Shown: positions 8,501-15,781 of the stretch, piece after piece
How the letters are laid out: every line of letters begins with the position of its first letter
Numbering within the stretch: the first letter of the stretch is position 1
Assembly: GCA_041485385.1 (NCBI GenBank)
Contig: JBGPJM010000031.1
Span: 1 to 31,897, forward strand
Length of the DNA: 31,897 nucleotides
Direction: 5' to 3'
Source of the DNA: JBGPJM01 sp041485385
GTDB taxonomy: Bacteria > Planctomycetota > Phycisphaerae > Phycisphaerales > UBA1924
Notes under the pieces: generated by a model
Told to the model about the DNA's origin: nothing
Databases searched by the model: none
The model's input: only the letters and a program-made list of their open reading frames with translations
Program-made: the position numbers and the translations under genes

Positions 8501-9402
8501 CGGTGGCCGAGCTGATCGCCGCCGCCGGGGAGGCGCAGTCCTTCGCGGTCGTCGCCCTGCGCGCCGTCCCGACCAACCCCGACGAGGCGCAGGGCCAGGA
8601 GACGATCAGCCTGGAGAAGCTCAAGGAGGCCAAGGAGACCGCCGAGCGGCTGGACCGCGAGGCGGCCAACCGGCAGACGGCCCGCAAGCGGGCCGAGTTG
8701 AAGAAGGCCTACACCGAGGCGCTCACCGAGCAGATGGAGATCCGCGACCAGACCGAGCCGCTGGTGGGCGCCGAGGCCACGCGCCGGACCCGCGCGACCG
8801 CCCTCTCGCTGGGCGAGCGGCAGGGCACGCTCCAGGATTCCCTGGTGAGGCTCGAGAGCCAGACGATGGACCTCAGCGACACCGTGCTCTTCAGCTACGC
8901 CCACAAACGCCTCGACGATGCAATGGGAAAGGCCTCGAGGGACCTGAGCGGCGGCGAGCCCGACCGCGACGTGACCTGGAACCAGGATCGGGCCATCCGT
9001 GTTCTCCGTTCGCTCGTGCAGGCCCTGGACGACTCGCAGAAGAAGGACCAGGAGTTCCGTAACCAGCAGCAGCAGTCCGGCGGCGGAAACCAGGGGGGCG
9101 GCCAGGCCCCGCTCGTGCCCCCGATGGCCGAGATCAAGCTGCTCAAAGCGATGCAGGAAGAAGCGGCGGACCTGACGCGGGAGCTGGGCGGCGACACGGC
9201 TGCACCGACCGAGCACGTCGAGGCCGTCGGGCGGTTGCAGCGTGATCTGGCCGACCACGCCGCGACGCTCATCAAGAAGCTCGCCGAGCGACCGGGCGGC
9301 CCGCATCCTGCGCCGGCCGGGCAGCCGCCCGATCAGCCCGGCGGCGGCGATCCACCGCCCGGTCCGCCCAAACCCCCACCCGGACAGGGAGACGCAGGAT
9401 GA
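5503..9402 (+). CDS. DUF4175-like membrane protein with long coiled-coil region
   Basis: A 1299-residue protein, first gene of a coupled operon. Three N-terminal membrane segments lie at about 43-63, 72-92 and 162-182. A large extracytoplasmic part follows, with an Ig-like stretch around 485-540 that includes the D-D-V-G-L-D-W-V-A-L pattern typical of DUF4175-like proteins. From about 650 to 1240 the sequence is Gln/Glu/Arg/Lys-rich and should form long coiled coils; the tail (about 1265-1299) is Pro/Gly-rich and disordered. The stop overlaps the next start (ATGA). Such proteins occur in planctomycetes and relatives near BatA/VWA and MoxR genes, none of which is in this window. Its function is unknown; a scaffold in the cell envelope is plausible. 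The second ATG at 5506 is an equivalent start. The DUF4175 assignment is by resemblance and needs a profile search. Confidence 0.8.
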   Translation: MMQQRGESSAGPAGASSVRGRIERSLRVIRRRAKVMLVAQRVGLVAAWVVGLCVLAACVDYLLRTPSWLRGSVLFTGAFSLIWALWRVVAPALRFSPSLTEIALRIERSQSGRSAGLEGVLASGLELARAGTEQVEPVVIEAERRVGSARLGKALWGGQTVMDVAALAVVVTIGAAMAGSFPGLAAIGARRLFTPWAGAQWPKLTEVADATGVSVHPLGTALPLRAALLKSQGGFGQDVEAGQTRVAAKYRVVAEGIAGPVRRVLLTSQDRMVEVPSPSAEQGGDAGARPPPLRKGMLFERLIEPAGLTAGAPQDAPGRLRQFELEYWFETDDDRTETQRVLLVEPPAVMGAKVEVVPPEYVLPTAGAAGAGEARARQIDLGAGNDERAAPPAMLAGSRVRMVISLNKPVPTPTIAQKRAEWIAASLGADIARLAEADQAEAAARRTAGDHASPDGFRGEFAGDRWTLEWTLRQTVRVPVKVTDEHGITGVEESVYVVESLEDRPPTATVTEPQEDRTVLSTASVDFRGEGRDDVGLDWVALQSRLARPPTGSEGAPAEPIQEWVEATRVQGAAAGAPIADGPAGSAPGVLPTRMEGSARFDLSNLGLKAGDELWLTALAADAYRLDGTGHEPSRSPVRRLKIISAEQLVEQVWADLAGIRRSAIGLEEEQGRLVRDAQRSGEAARLERSQAGLTERVARDRQALDRVKQRIDENGLKDETLDDVLRQGQRLLDEAGKSSVAASGDLKDAAEVEQKDPGADSKAQREKAGQSQQEVRDRLGELIELLDQGEDTWAMRRAVERVLSEQRSLRERTAQAAQKTTGRDLSQLTPEERKELEQIATDQKSLSQKAAEAIQRMVDAQPQMQKKDPAGADALSEAARRGQRDQVPQRMEQAGQQVQQNQTNSAKGQQDRAIESLEQMLQSLQNAAKNRDEVLRRKLASLIESLEALIKEQQVQLSQLAGAREKGELSGVDKGMARLHQNSLGVLDEASQGPRELAPVAELIAAAGEAQSFAVVALRAVPTNPDEAQGQETISLEKLKEAKETAERLDREAANRQTARKRAELKKAYTEALTEQMEIRDQTEPLVGAEATRRTRATALSLGERQGTLQDSLVRLESQTMDLSDTVLFSYAHKRLDDAMGKASRDLSGGEPDRDVTWNQDRAIRVLRSLVQALDDSQKKDQEFRNQQQQSGGGNQGGGQAPLVPPMAEIKLLKAMQEEAADLTRELGGDTAAPTEHVEAVGRLQRDLADHAATLIKKLAERPGGPHPAPAGQPPDQPGGGDPPPGPPKPPPGQGDAG

Positions 9403-10256
9403 GCCAGCCATCGTTCCGATCTCGGGCGGCCCGTGCGGCCCCTGAGCCCGTCGGCCGTCTCGTGGGCATCGCGCTCCTGGCGGTGTCGACCATCGCGACC
9501 GTCGCGTGGGGGCAGCCGACCGGCGCACCGAGGGTGTCACCAGCGGTCTCCCCGAACCAGCCGACGCCGGCGGAGAAGAAGCCGCAGACCGTGCCGAAGC
9601 CCGGGCCGACGCCGAAGGAACAGCCGGCCCAGCCCGCGCCGAAGGACGAGAAAGCGCCGCCGGAGAGGCCCAAGGACCCCGCGCTTCCCAGCCTCGATGA
9701 GCTGCTCGGCATCACCGGCAACAACCCTGCCGGCACCGGCACGCCCGATCCCTCGAAACGGGACCTAGACCGTCTGCTCTCCGGTGCCGAGGTCGGCGAC
9801 GCGTTCAAGGAGGCCGCGGCCCTCATGGGCGACGCCGCCGAGCGCCTGCAGAAGGCGCGCGACACCGGAGTGGTCACGCAGCGGGTGCAGGACGACATCG
9901 TCAAGCGGCTCGACCAGCTCATCAACAGTTTGGAGAACATGCAGAGTCAGTCCAGCTCCAGCTCCTCCGGCTCGCAGCAGCAGAGCCCCACCAACCAGCA
10001 GCTTCCCAACCAGCAGTCGCGCGGTCAGCGTCAGGAGGGCCAGGGCGAGAACCAGGGCGCCGCCGAGCCGCCAGCCCGGCGCGACGGCCCGCTCCGCCCC
10101 GGGATGGAGGCGGTCCGCTCGAGCTGGGGCAAGCTCCCCGACCGCGTCCGCGACATGCTCGTTCAGGGCAGGGACGACGCCTACAGCCAGCTGTATGCCG
10201 AGATGACCAAGGCCTACTACCGCAAGCTCGCGGAGGAAGCGAAGAGCAAGCCATGA
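9399..10256 (+). CDS. Secreted protein, second gene of the coupled operon
   Basis: A 285-residue protein with an N-terminal hydrophobic segment (about 22-40, ending near V-A-W-G-Q) that reads as a signal peptide or anchor. A Pro/Lys/Ala-rich linker (45-95), a helical part with A-A-L-M-G-D-A-A-E-R-L-Q (about 137-150) and a Ser/Gln-rich low-complexity stretch (about 185-220) follow. The conserved piece is at the C-terminus: W-G-K-L-P-D-R-V-R-D-M-L and Y-S-Q-L-Y-A-E-M-T-K-A-Y-Y. This motif recurs in planctomycete proteins encoded next to DUF4175-like genes. Start and stop overlap the neighbours by ATGA, so translation is probably coupled and the product may work with the 1299-residue protein. 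The biochemical role is unknown. Confidence 0.8.
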   Translation: MSQPSFRSRAARAAPEPVGRLVGIALLAVSTIATVAWGQPTGAPRVSPAVSPNQPTPAEKKPQTVPKPGPTPKEQPAQPAPKDEKAPPERPKDPALPSLDELLGITGNNPAGTGTPDPSKRDLDRLLSGAEVGDAFKEAAALMGDAAERLQKARDTGVVTQRVQDDIVKRLDQLINSLENMQSQSSSSSSGSQQQSPTNQQLPNQQSRGQRQEGQGENQGAAEPPARRDGPLRPGMEAVRSSWGKLPDRVRDMLVQGRDDAYSQLYAEMTKAYYRKLAEEAKSKP

Positions 10257-11467
10257 CACCCGCGGCCCGATCGATGCGCCGGTTTCCGGCCGCGCCCGTG
10301 CGCTGGATCGGCACGGGCGCTGTGTGCATGGCCGTTGCCGCGGGTGCGACGCGGGCGATTGCGCAGGATAAGCCGGTACCGGCCCCCGTGCCTGCTCCCG
10401 CGCCCCCTCCAGCTCCGGTTCCGGTGAAGCCGGCCGATCCGCCCGGTCAGCCTGCGCCGGCCGCCCAGCCTGGCGCCGACAAGATCACCACCGCCCAGAA
10501 CAACGCCGTCGAGAACGAGATCACGCCGGAGCTCGAGGCCGCCGTCACCCGGGGCCTCGAGTCCCTTGCCAAGGAGCAGAACGAGGACGGTTCCTTCGGC
10601 GGCGGGCGTTACAACAAGAACGTCGCCGTCACGGCGCTGGCCTGCCTGGCCTTCATGGCCGACGGCAATGTTCCCGGGCGCGGCCCGTTCGCCAAGCAGG
10701 TCGAGCGCGGGCTCGACTTCGTCCTCTCCTCCAGCACCGAGACCGGCCTCCTCGCCGCCGACGCCACCAATGGCCCCATGTACGGGCACGGCTTCGCCGC
10801 GCTCTTCCTTGGCGAGGTCTACGGAATGACGCAGGGGGGAGGCGAGACGGCTCTCTCCCAGCGCGTCCACGAGGCCCTCGTCAAGGCCGTGCGTCTGATC
10901 GAGCAGACCCAGAACGAGGAGGGCGGCTGGCGCTACAACCCCGTCCCCTACGACGCCGATATCTCCGTCACGATCTGCCAGATCATGGCCCTCCGCTCGG
11001 CGCGCAACGCGGGCATCGAGATCCCGAAAGAGACCATCGATCGCGCCGTGGACTACGTCCGGAAGTGCCAGAACCCCGATGGCGGCTTCAAGTACCAGCT
11101 CACCACCGGCATGAGCATGTGGCCCCGTTCCGCGGCCGGCGTCGCTAGCCTGTTCTACGCGGGGATCTACAAGGACGACGCGATCGACCGCGGCGTGGCC
11201 TACTTGCAGGAGAACGCCATGCCCGGCGACGGGAACCGCCCCGCCGCCCACTATTATTACGGGCATTACTACGCCGTGCAGTCGATGTACCTGGCCGGGG
11301 GCGAGGCCTGGGCCAAGTGGTGGCCCGCCATCCGCCAGGAGCTGCTCAGCAAGCAGCAGCCCGACGGTTCCTGGGCCGACCCCAGCGTCGGTCCCAGCTA
11401 CGGGTCCTCCATGGCGCTCATCATCCTTCAGATGCCCAAGCGCTTCCTGCCGATCTTCCAGAAATGA
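10253..11467 (+). CDS. Secreted prenyltransferase/squalene oxidase-repeat (alpha/alpha toroid) protein
   Basis: A 404-residue exported protein: signal peptide about 20-37, then a Pro/Ala-rich linker to about residue 75. The rest holds at least four QW-type repeats, seen as Q-N-E-D-G-S-F, Q-N-E-E-G-G-W, Q-N-P-D-G-G-F and Q-Q-P-D-G-S-W, the signature of the alpha/alpha toroid shared by squalene-hopene cyclases and prenyltransferase beta subunits. The cyclase catalytic motif DxDD is absent (only Y-D-A-D-I-S is seen) and no thioester CxEQ motif is present, so it is unlikely to be a terpene cyclase. Its location in the coupled envelope operon, with ATGA overlaps on both sides, suggests a binding or structural role outside the cytoplasm. 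Confidence 0.85.
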   Translation: MTPAARSMRRFPAAPVRWIGTGAVCMAVAAGATRAIAQDKPVPAPVPAPAPPPAPVPVKPADPPGQPAPAAQPGADKITTAQNNAVENEITPELEAAVTRGLESLAKEQNEDGSFGGGRYNKNVAVTALACLAFMADGNVPGRGPFAKQVERGLDFVLSSSTETGLLAADATNGPMYGHGFAALFLGEVYGMTQGGGETALSQRVHEALVKAVRLIEQTQNEEGGWRYNPVPYDADISVTICQIMALRSARNAGIEIPKETIDRAVDYVRKCQNPDGGFKYQLTTGMSMWPRSAAGVASLFYAGIYKDDAIDRGVAYLQENAMPGDGNRPAAHYYYGHYYAVQSMYLAGGEAWAKWWPAIRQELLSKQQPDGSWADPSVGPSYGSSMALIILQMPKRFLPIFQK

Positions 11468-12927
11468 CGCACACACCGCCGACCAGCCGCTCTGTTCCTA
11501 CCCGTCCGGCGGCTGTACGCGCGGCGCTCGTCGGTGTGCTGGCGGGCGCAATGCTCGCCTCGGTCCCCGCCGCCTTCACCGCCCCCCCCCGCCCCCCCAT
11601 GGGGCAGCCCGTCCTAGGCGCAACCCCGCCGCGGCCGAACTTCCTCCTGCTGGATGGTTCGCTGCACGCCTCGCCTCTGCAGCTTGCCGGCATCCGTGCG
11701 GCCGGACGGTCGGTCGCGCTTGTCGACGCCGGCGGCACGCAGGTTCCGCTGACCGTCGACGACGTCTCCGCGCTCGTCCCGCTCTGGTGGGCGCCGCCCG
11801 CGCCGGATGGCGGTGCGTCGCCGCTCGATGGCGCCCCGGCCGACCTGGCCGTCGACGACGCCCTCTCCGGTCTGCTCCGCGTTACGGACGGCCAGCGCTT
11901 CACGGGGCGCATCAGCAGCGCTGGCCAGCCTGTCGCCGACGCGGTGGCGTGGAACCATCCCGTGTTCGGCACGCTGGTGTTCCCGCTGGACAACATCCGC
12001 GAGCTTTCGCTCCGCCCCCCCGGTCCTGCCGCCCCGGGCGTCGCCGCGGGTGGCGCCGGATCGCCCCCCGCCAAGAACGACCGCGTTCTCATGGTCAACG
12101 GTGATGTCGTCACCGGCTTCGTCGAGTCGGTCGGGGCGACCGTGACGATCAGCGTCGGCGGCAAGGCGCTGGGCGCGCCGCTCGAGCAGATCGCGAAGAT
12201 CACGCTGCAGAACCCGTCGCGCACGCCCGATCCGTTGCCGCGCCTCTGGCTCGGCGACGGCACGGTCGTCTCGGTCGCGCGCTTCGGGCAAGTCGGCGTC
12301 GACGGACGTGTGCCGGTCGAGATCGCCTGCCCGTCGCTCGGCGGTCCGAGCAAGAAGACCGCGGCGCCGTCCAAGGACCGGCCCAGCGAGGCCGTCGCCG
12401 TCCCATCGATCGGCGCCTCGTCGATCGATCTGGGCGCCATCGCCGCGATGGTCGCCGACGCCTCGCGCCTGGTGCCCCTGGCGCAGCTCACGATCGCCTC
12501 CCAGAAGGCCGTCGGCGATCGTCGCCGCTACGAGCCCGTCGAGATGCTGTGGAACGACGTGCCGGTTGACGCGGTCTCCCACCCGGTTCTGGACGCCCCG
12601 GACGTCTTCCTCCCCGGTCCCATGGCCGTCGAATGGCCACTCCCCGGTGGCGCGGCCCGCTTGGCCGGCTGGGCCGAACTTCCGCACGACTCGCTCGTCT
12701 GGGGCGACTGCGTGTTCTCCATCGGATTCGTGGGCCCGGGGGAGCAATACCACGAGCTTTTCAGCCAGCGAGTGAACGGACAACGCCCGGTCGCGGAGTT
12801 CAATGTCGCCCTCGCCGGTGCAGCCGGGCGGCTGAGGATCACCGTGGACCCCGGCGAGCATGGCCCGATCCAGGACCGTCTGCTGCTGCGCCGGGCGCTG
12901 ATCCTGCTCGGTCCGCCGGCGCGATGA
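11464..12927 (+). CDS. Secreted protein of unknown function, last gene of the coupled operon
   Basis: A 487-residue protein. The start at 11464 overlaps the previous stop (ATGA); the longer open frame upstream lies inside the previous gene. A signal peptide follows (A-A-L-V-G-V-L-A-G-A-M-L-A-S-V-P-A-A). The body contains two similar beta-rich segments, around 140-180 (D-G-Q-R-F-T-G-R-I...F-P-L-D-N-I) and 200-250 (N-G-D-V-V-T-G-F-V...L-E-Q-I-A-K-I), each pairing a Gly-rich turn with an Ile-containing strand. The last 100 residues, with W-P-L-P-G-G-A-A-R-L and a final R-R-A-L-I-L-L, resemble NPCBM-like carbohydrate-associated folds, but this is weak. C9 and C7 runs at 11582-11597 encode the Pro-rich start of the mature protein. 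Confidence 0.75.
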   Translation: MTHTPPTSRSVPTRPAAVRAALVGVLAGAMLASVPAAFTAPPRPPMGQPVLGATPPRPNFLLLDGSLHASPLQLAGIRAAGRSVALVDAGGTQVPLTVDDVSALVPLWWAPPAPDGGASPLDGAPADLAVDDALSGLLRVTDGQRFTGRISSAGQPVADAVAWNHPVFGTLVFPLDNIRELSLRPPGPAAPGVAAGGAGSPPAKNDRVLMVNGDVVTGFVESVGATVTISVGGKALGAPLEQIAKITLQNPSRTPDPLPRLWLGDGTVVSVARFGQVGVDGRVPVEIACPSLGGPSKKTAAPSKDRPSEAVAVPSIGASSIDLGAIAAMVADASRLVPLAQLTIASQKAVGDRRRYEPVEMLWNDVPVDAVSHPVLDAPDVFLPGPMAVEWPLPGGAARLAGWAELPHDSLVWGDCVFSIGFVGPGEQYHELFSQRVNGQRPVAEFNVALAGAAGRLRITVDPGEHGPIQDRLLLRRALILLGPPAR

Positions 12928-12975
12928 TGCGGTCATCCGCCGCTCGTCCGCGCTGGGGCACCGCGACCCGGCGTG

Positions 12976-14208
12976 TTACCGCACCTTGACCATCGCCAGC
13001 GCCACCACCACCAGGATGCACGAGAGGATCCAGAACCTCGCCACGATCTGCTGCTCGGTCCAGCCGGACAGGTGAAGGTGGTGGTGCAGCGGCGCCGTCT
13101 TGAAGATCCGCCGCCCGGTCCCCGTCCTGATGCGTGTGTACTTGAACCACCCCACCTGCATGATGACCGAGGCGATCTCGGCCAGGAACACGCCGCACAT
13201 CACCAGCAGGAGAGCCTCCTGCCTGATCACCAGCGCGATGTAGGCGATCACCCCGCCCAGGCTCAGGGAGCCCGTGTCCCCCATGAACACCTGCGCCGGC
13301 GAGCAGTTCCACCACAGGAACCCCAGGCACGCGCCGCCGATCGCCGCGCCCATCACCAGCAGTTCGTCGGACTGCGCGATGTACGGCACCTTCAGGTACT
13401 GCGCCGCGGCCTGCCATCCCGCGATGTACGTCAGCACCACGAGCCCGATCGACACCACCGTCGTCGCCCCCGCGGCGAGGCCGTCCATCCCGTCGGCGAT
13501 GTTCACCGCGTTGGACATCCCCGCGATCATGAGCACGGTCACGAGAATGAACAGCGGGCGCGAGAGGTAGATCAAGTCCGGGTTGACGATGAGGCCCTTC
13601 TCCGCCGAGCGGACGTAGACCGCCTGGAGAGGGAGCGTCACGGCGTGGGCCAGGTCGTGGGCGAGCTCGGGCGTGTCCCCCTTGCTGTACGTGAAGTACC
13701 CGATGATCAGGCCCAGGCCGACCTGGAAGACGAACTTCTCCCAGGCGTACAGCCCCTGGCGCGACGCGGCCCCCGCCGTCCGGCGCGACGCGCTCGTCAG
13801 CTTCAGCCAGTCGTCGGCGATCCCCACGCCCGCCAGCCAGAGGAGCACCACCAGCCCCATCACGACGTACATGTTCGTGATGTCCGCCAGCAACAGCACC
13901 GAGCCGGCGATCGCTACCACGATCAGCACGCCGCCCATGGTCGGCGTGTTGGCCTTCGACGCGGTGTGCCGCTCGAGCGCCGCGGCGTCCGTCAGGCCCG
14001 TGTCCCCGATCTTCTTCCGGCGAAGCCAGGAGATCACCGGGCGCCCGGCCATCACGACGATAAGAAACGCCAGCGCCGACGCGGCCAACGCGCGGAATGT
14101 GAGCTGGTCAAGGATGGAGAACACCCAGTAGACCTTGTGGTCGTCCAGCCAGTCGCGGGTCTGGTCCAGCAGGTAATAGAGCATCGCGGAGCCGCGGCCA
14201 TCGTCCAT
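12976..14208 (-). CDS. mraY: Phospho-N-acetylmuramoyl-pentapeptide-transferase (MraY)
   Basis: A 410-residue polytopic inner-membrane enzyme that transfers phospho-MurNAc-pentapeptide from UDP to undecaprenyl phosphate, making lipid I. Diagnostic motifs are present: G-I-A-D-D-W-L-K (the DDxxK magnesium site), N-A-V-N-I-A-D-G-M-D-G-L with the catalytic Asp, F-M-G-D-T-G-S and H-H-H-L-H-L near the C-terminus. The start M-D-D-G-R-G at 14208 is chosen because GGGAGGAGG (14212-14220) lies just upstream; M-L-Y-Y-L-L at 14184 is the other candidate and closer to family N-termini. It is about 50 residues longer than typical MraY. It is the last gene of murE-murF-mraY on the minus strand, 34 bases after murF, and converges with the preceding operon. 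Confidence 0.95.
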   Translation of the reverse strand: MDDGRGSAMLYYLLDQTRDWLDDHKVYWVFSILDQLTFRALAASALAFLIVVMAGRPVISWLRRKKIGDTGLTDAAALERHTASKANTPTMGGVLIVVAIAGSVLLLADITNMYVVMGLVVLLWLAGVGIADDWLKLTSASRRTAGAASRQGLYAWEKFVFQVGLGLIIGYFTYSKGDTPELAHDLAHAVTLPLQAVYVRSAEKGLIVNPDLIYLSRPLFILVTVLMIAGMSNAVNIADGMDGLAAGATTVVSIGLVVLTYIAGWQAAAQYLKVPYIAQSDELLVMGAAIGGACLGFLWWNCSPAQVFMGDTGSLSLGGVIAYIALVIRQEALLLVMCGVFLAEIASVIMQVGWFKYTRIRTGTGRRIFKTAPLHHHLHLSGWTEQQIVARFWILSCILVVVALAMVKVR

Positions 14209-14242
14209 CCCCCTCCTCCCCGACCCATCCCCGTGCTTGCCT

Positions 14243-15781
14243 TTACGCCCCCGGCCCGATCCCTGTCCCCCGGCGCGTCGTCCCCGCACGTTCCTTGAGC
14301 GCCTCGACGATCCGCTCGAGCCGCATGCGCCGCGACCCCTTCAGCAGCACCAGGTCCCCCGCGCGCAGGCGTGTCGCGACCGCCCTGGCTTGCCCGCCCT
14401 CCAGGTCGCTCATCAGCAGGATCCGGTCTTCTGCCCATCCGGCCCGGGCAAGCTCGTCCGCCGCGTGCAGGCACTGGTGCCCGACGAGCACGGCCAAGTC
14501 GATGCGCAACCCCTCTGGCCCTGCCAGGGCGGCGACGAACCGGCCGATCTCGCGGTGCGAGGCCTCGGACGCGTTGCCCAGTTCCAGCATGTCCCCCAGG
14601 ATCACCACCCGCCGGTGCACGCCGCCCGCCGTTCCCTCGGTCGCCCTGGTCAGCCCCGCGACCGCCGCGAACGTCCGCAGCGACGCCAGCATCGAGTCCG
14701 GGTTGGCGTTGTACGCATCGTTGATGATCGTCGCCGCCCCGCCGCCAAGCTCGACCACGACCTGCTGAAGCCGCATCTCCGGCCCCTTTGCCGCCGCCAG
14801 GGCCTCGACGATCCGAGCCTCCTCGACGCCCAGGCGCCTTGCCACGGCGTACGCCGCCAGCGCGTTGTGCGCGTTGTGCTCGCCGAGCATCCCCAGCCGG
14901 CAGCTCACCCTCCCGTTGATGGTGAAGCTCAGCCCGAGCTCGCCGGACTCACTCCGAGCGTGCTTCACGTCGCTGAGTCGAAGGTCTGCGCCCGCGCTGG
15001 TTCCGAACGTGACAGCGTTGGGCACGCACCGCGCCGCCTCGCTCAGGATCGCCCCGCCCTCGCCCGGCGCATCGGCCGTCAGGACCGCCAGCCCGCCCGG
15101 TCGCACGTACGACAGCAGGCTGGCCTCCTCCCTCGCCACCGCCTCGAGCGTGCCGAACCCCTCCAGGTGCTCGCGCCCGATGCTGGTGATCACCGCGACG
15201 TCCGGCTCGACCACGTTGGCGAGCTGCGCGATCTCGCCGGGCGCGTTCGTCCCCACCTCGCACACCAGGTAATGGTCGCCGGGCGACGCCGAAAGGATCG
15301 TCAGCGGCACGCCGATCGCGTTGTTGTACGATTTCGCCGACGCCGTCCCCCGCAGGCCCGAGGCCAGCACCGCCCCGATGAGCCGCGTGGTCGTCGTCTT
15401 CCCGTTGGAGCCGCCCACCGCGATCACCCGCGTGGTCTCCAGCGTCTTGCGGTAGGCCGCCGCCAGCCGCAGCAGGGCCTTCCCCGTGTCCTGCACCCGC
15501 AGCAGGCTGAACTCGTGCGTTCCCGCGTGCTGCAGCGTGGTCGCCGCGGCCTCGCTGTCGTCGACGATGATCAGCGGGCTTCCCCCGCGCACCGCGGCCT
15601 CGAGGAACCCGTGCCCGTTTAGCCGCTCGCCCTTGAGCGCCACGAACGCCTGCCCTGGCTTGAGTGTCCGCGTGTCGGTCGAAACGCCGGTGATCGGCGG
15701 GTGATCACCGACGCGCCGCGGCCGTGCCAGCCACGCGCCGGCGCACACGCCCCGAAGGTTGTCCGGTGTCCAGAAGCTCAC
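14243..15781 (-). CDS. murF: UDP-MurNAc-tripeptide--D-Ala-D-Ala ligase (MurF)
   Basis: A 512-residue cytoplasmic Mur ligase adding D-Ala-D-Ala to UDP-MurNAc-tripeptide with ATP. The ATP loop G-G-S-N-G-K-T-T-T-T is at 123-132, followed by S-Y-N-N-A-I-G-V-P-L-T (151-161), E-V-G-T-N-A-P-G-E-I (175-184) and, in the C-terminal half, N-D-A-Y-N-A-N-P-D-S-M, which is typical of MurF. I take the GTG at 15781 as start because it overlaps the murE stop as GTGA, giving a coupled pair; the ATG at 15820 would add 13 Gly/Arg-rich residues without similarity and overlap murE further. Length and domain order match the family. Confidence 0.93.
   Translation of the reverse strand: MSFWTPDNLRGVCAGAWLARPRRVGDHPPITGVSTDTRTLKPGQAFVALKGERLNGHGFLEAAVRGGSPLIIVDDSEAAATTLQHAGTHEFSLLRVQDTGKALLRLAAAYRKTLETTRVIAVGGSNGKTTTTRLIGAVLASGLRGTASAKSYNNAIGVPLTILSASPGDHYLVCEVGTNAPGEIAQLANVVEPDVAVITSIGREHLEGFGTLEAVAREEASLLSYVRPGGLAVLTADAPGEGGAILSEAARCVPNAVTFGTSAGADLRLSDVKHARSESGELGLSFTINGRVSCRLGMLGEHNAHNALAAYAVARRLGVEEARIVEALAAAKGPEMRLQQVVVELGGGAATIINDAYNANPDSMLASLRTFAAVAGLTRATEGTAGGVHRRVVILGDMLELGNASEASHREIGRFVAALAGPEGLRIDLAVLVGHQCLHAADELARAGWAEDRILLMSDLEGGQARAVATRLRAGDLVLLKGSRRMRLERIVEALKERAGTTRRGTGIGPGA

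Noticed and set aside
7312..9540. A 742-codon open frame on the minus strand, opposite the coiled-coil protein gene
   Set aside because: It is Leu/Arg/Gly-rich with no motif and mirrors the third-position GC bias of the real plus-strand gene.
10253..11467. Squalene-hopene cyclase
   Set aside because: QW repeats are present but the catalytic DxDD motif is missing and the protein is exported.
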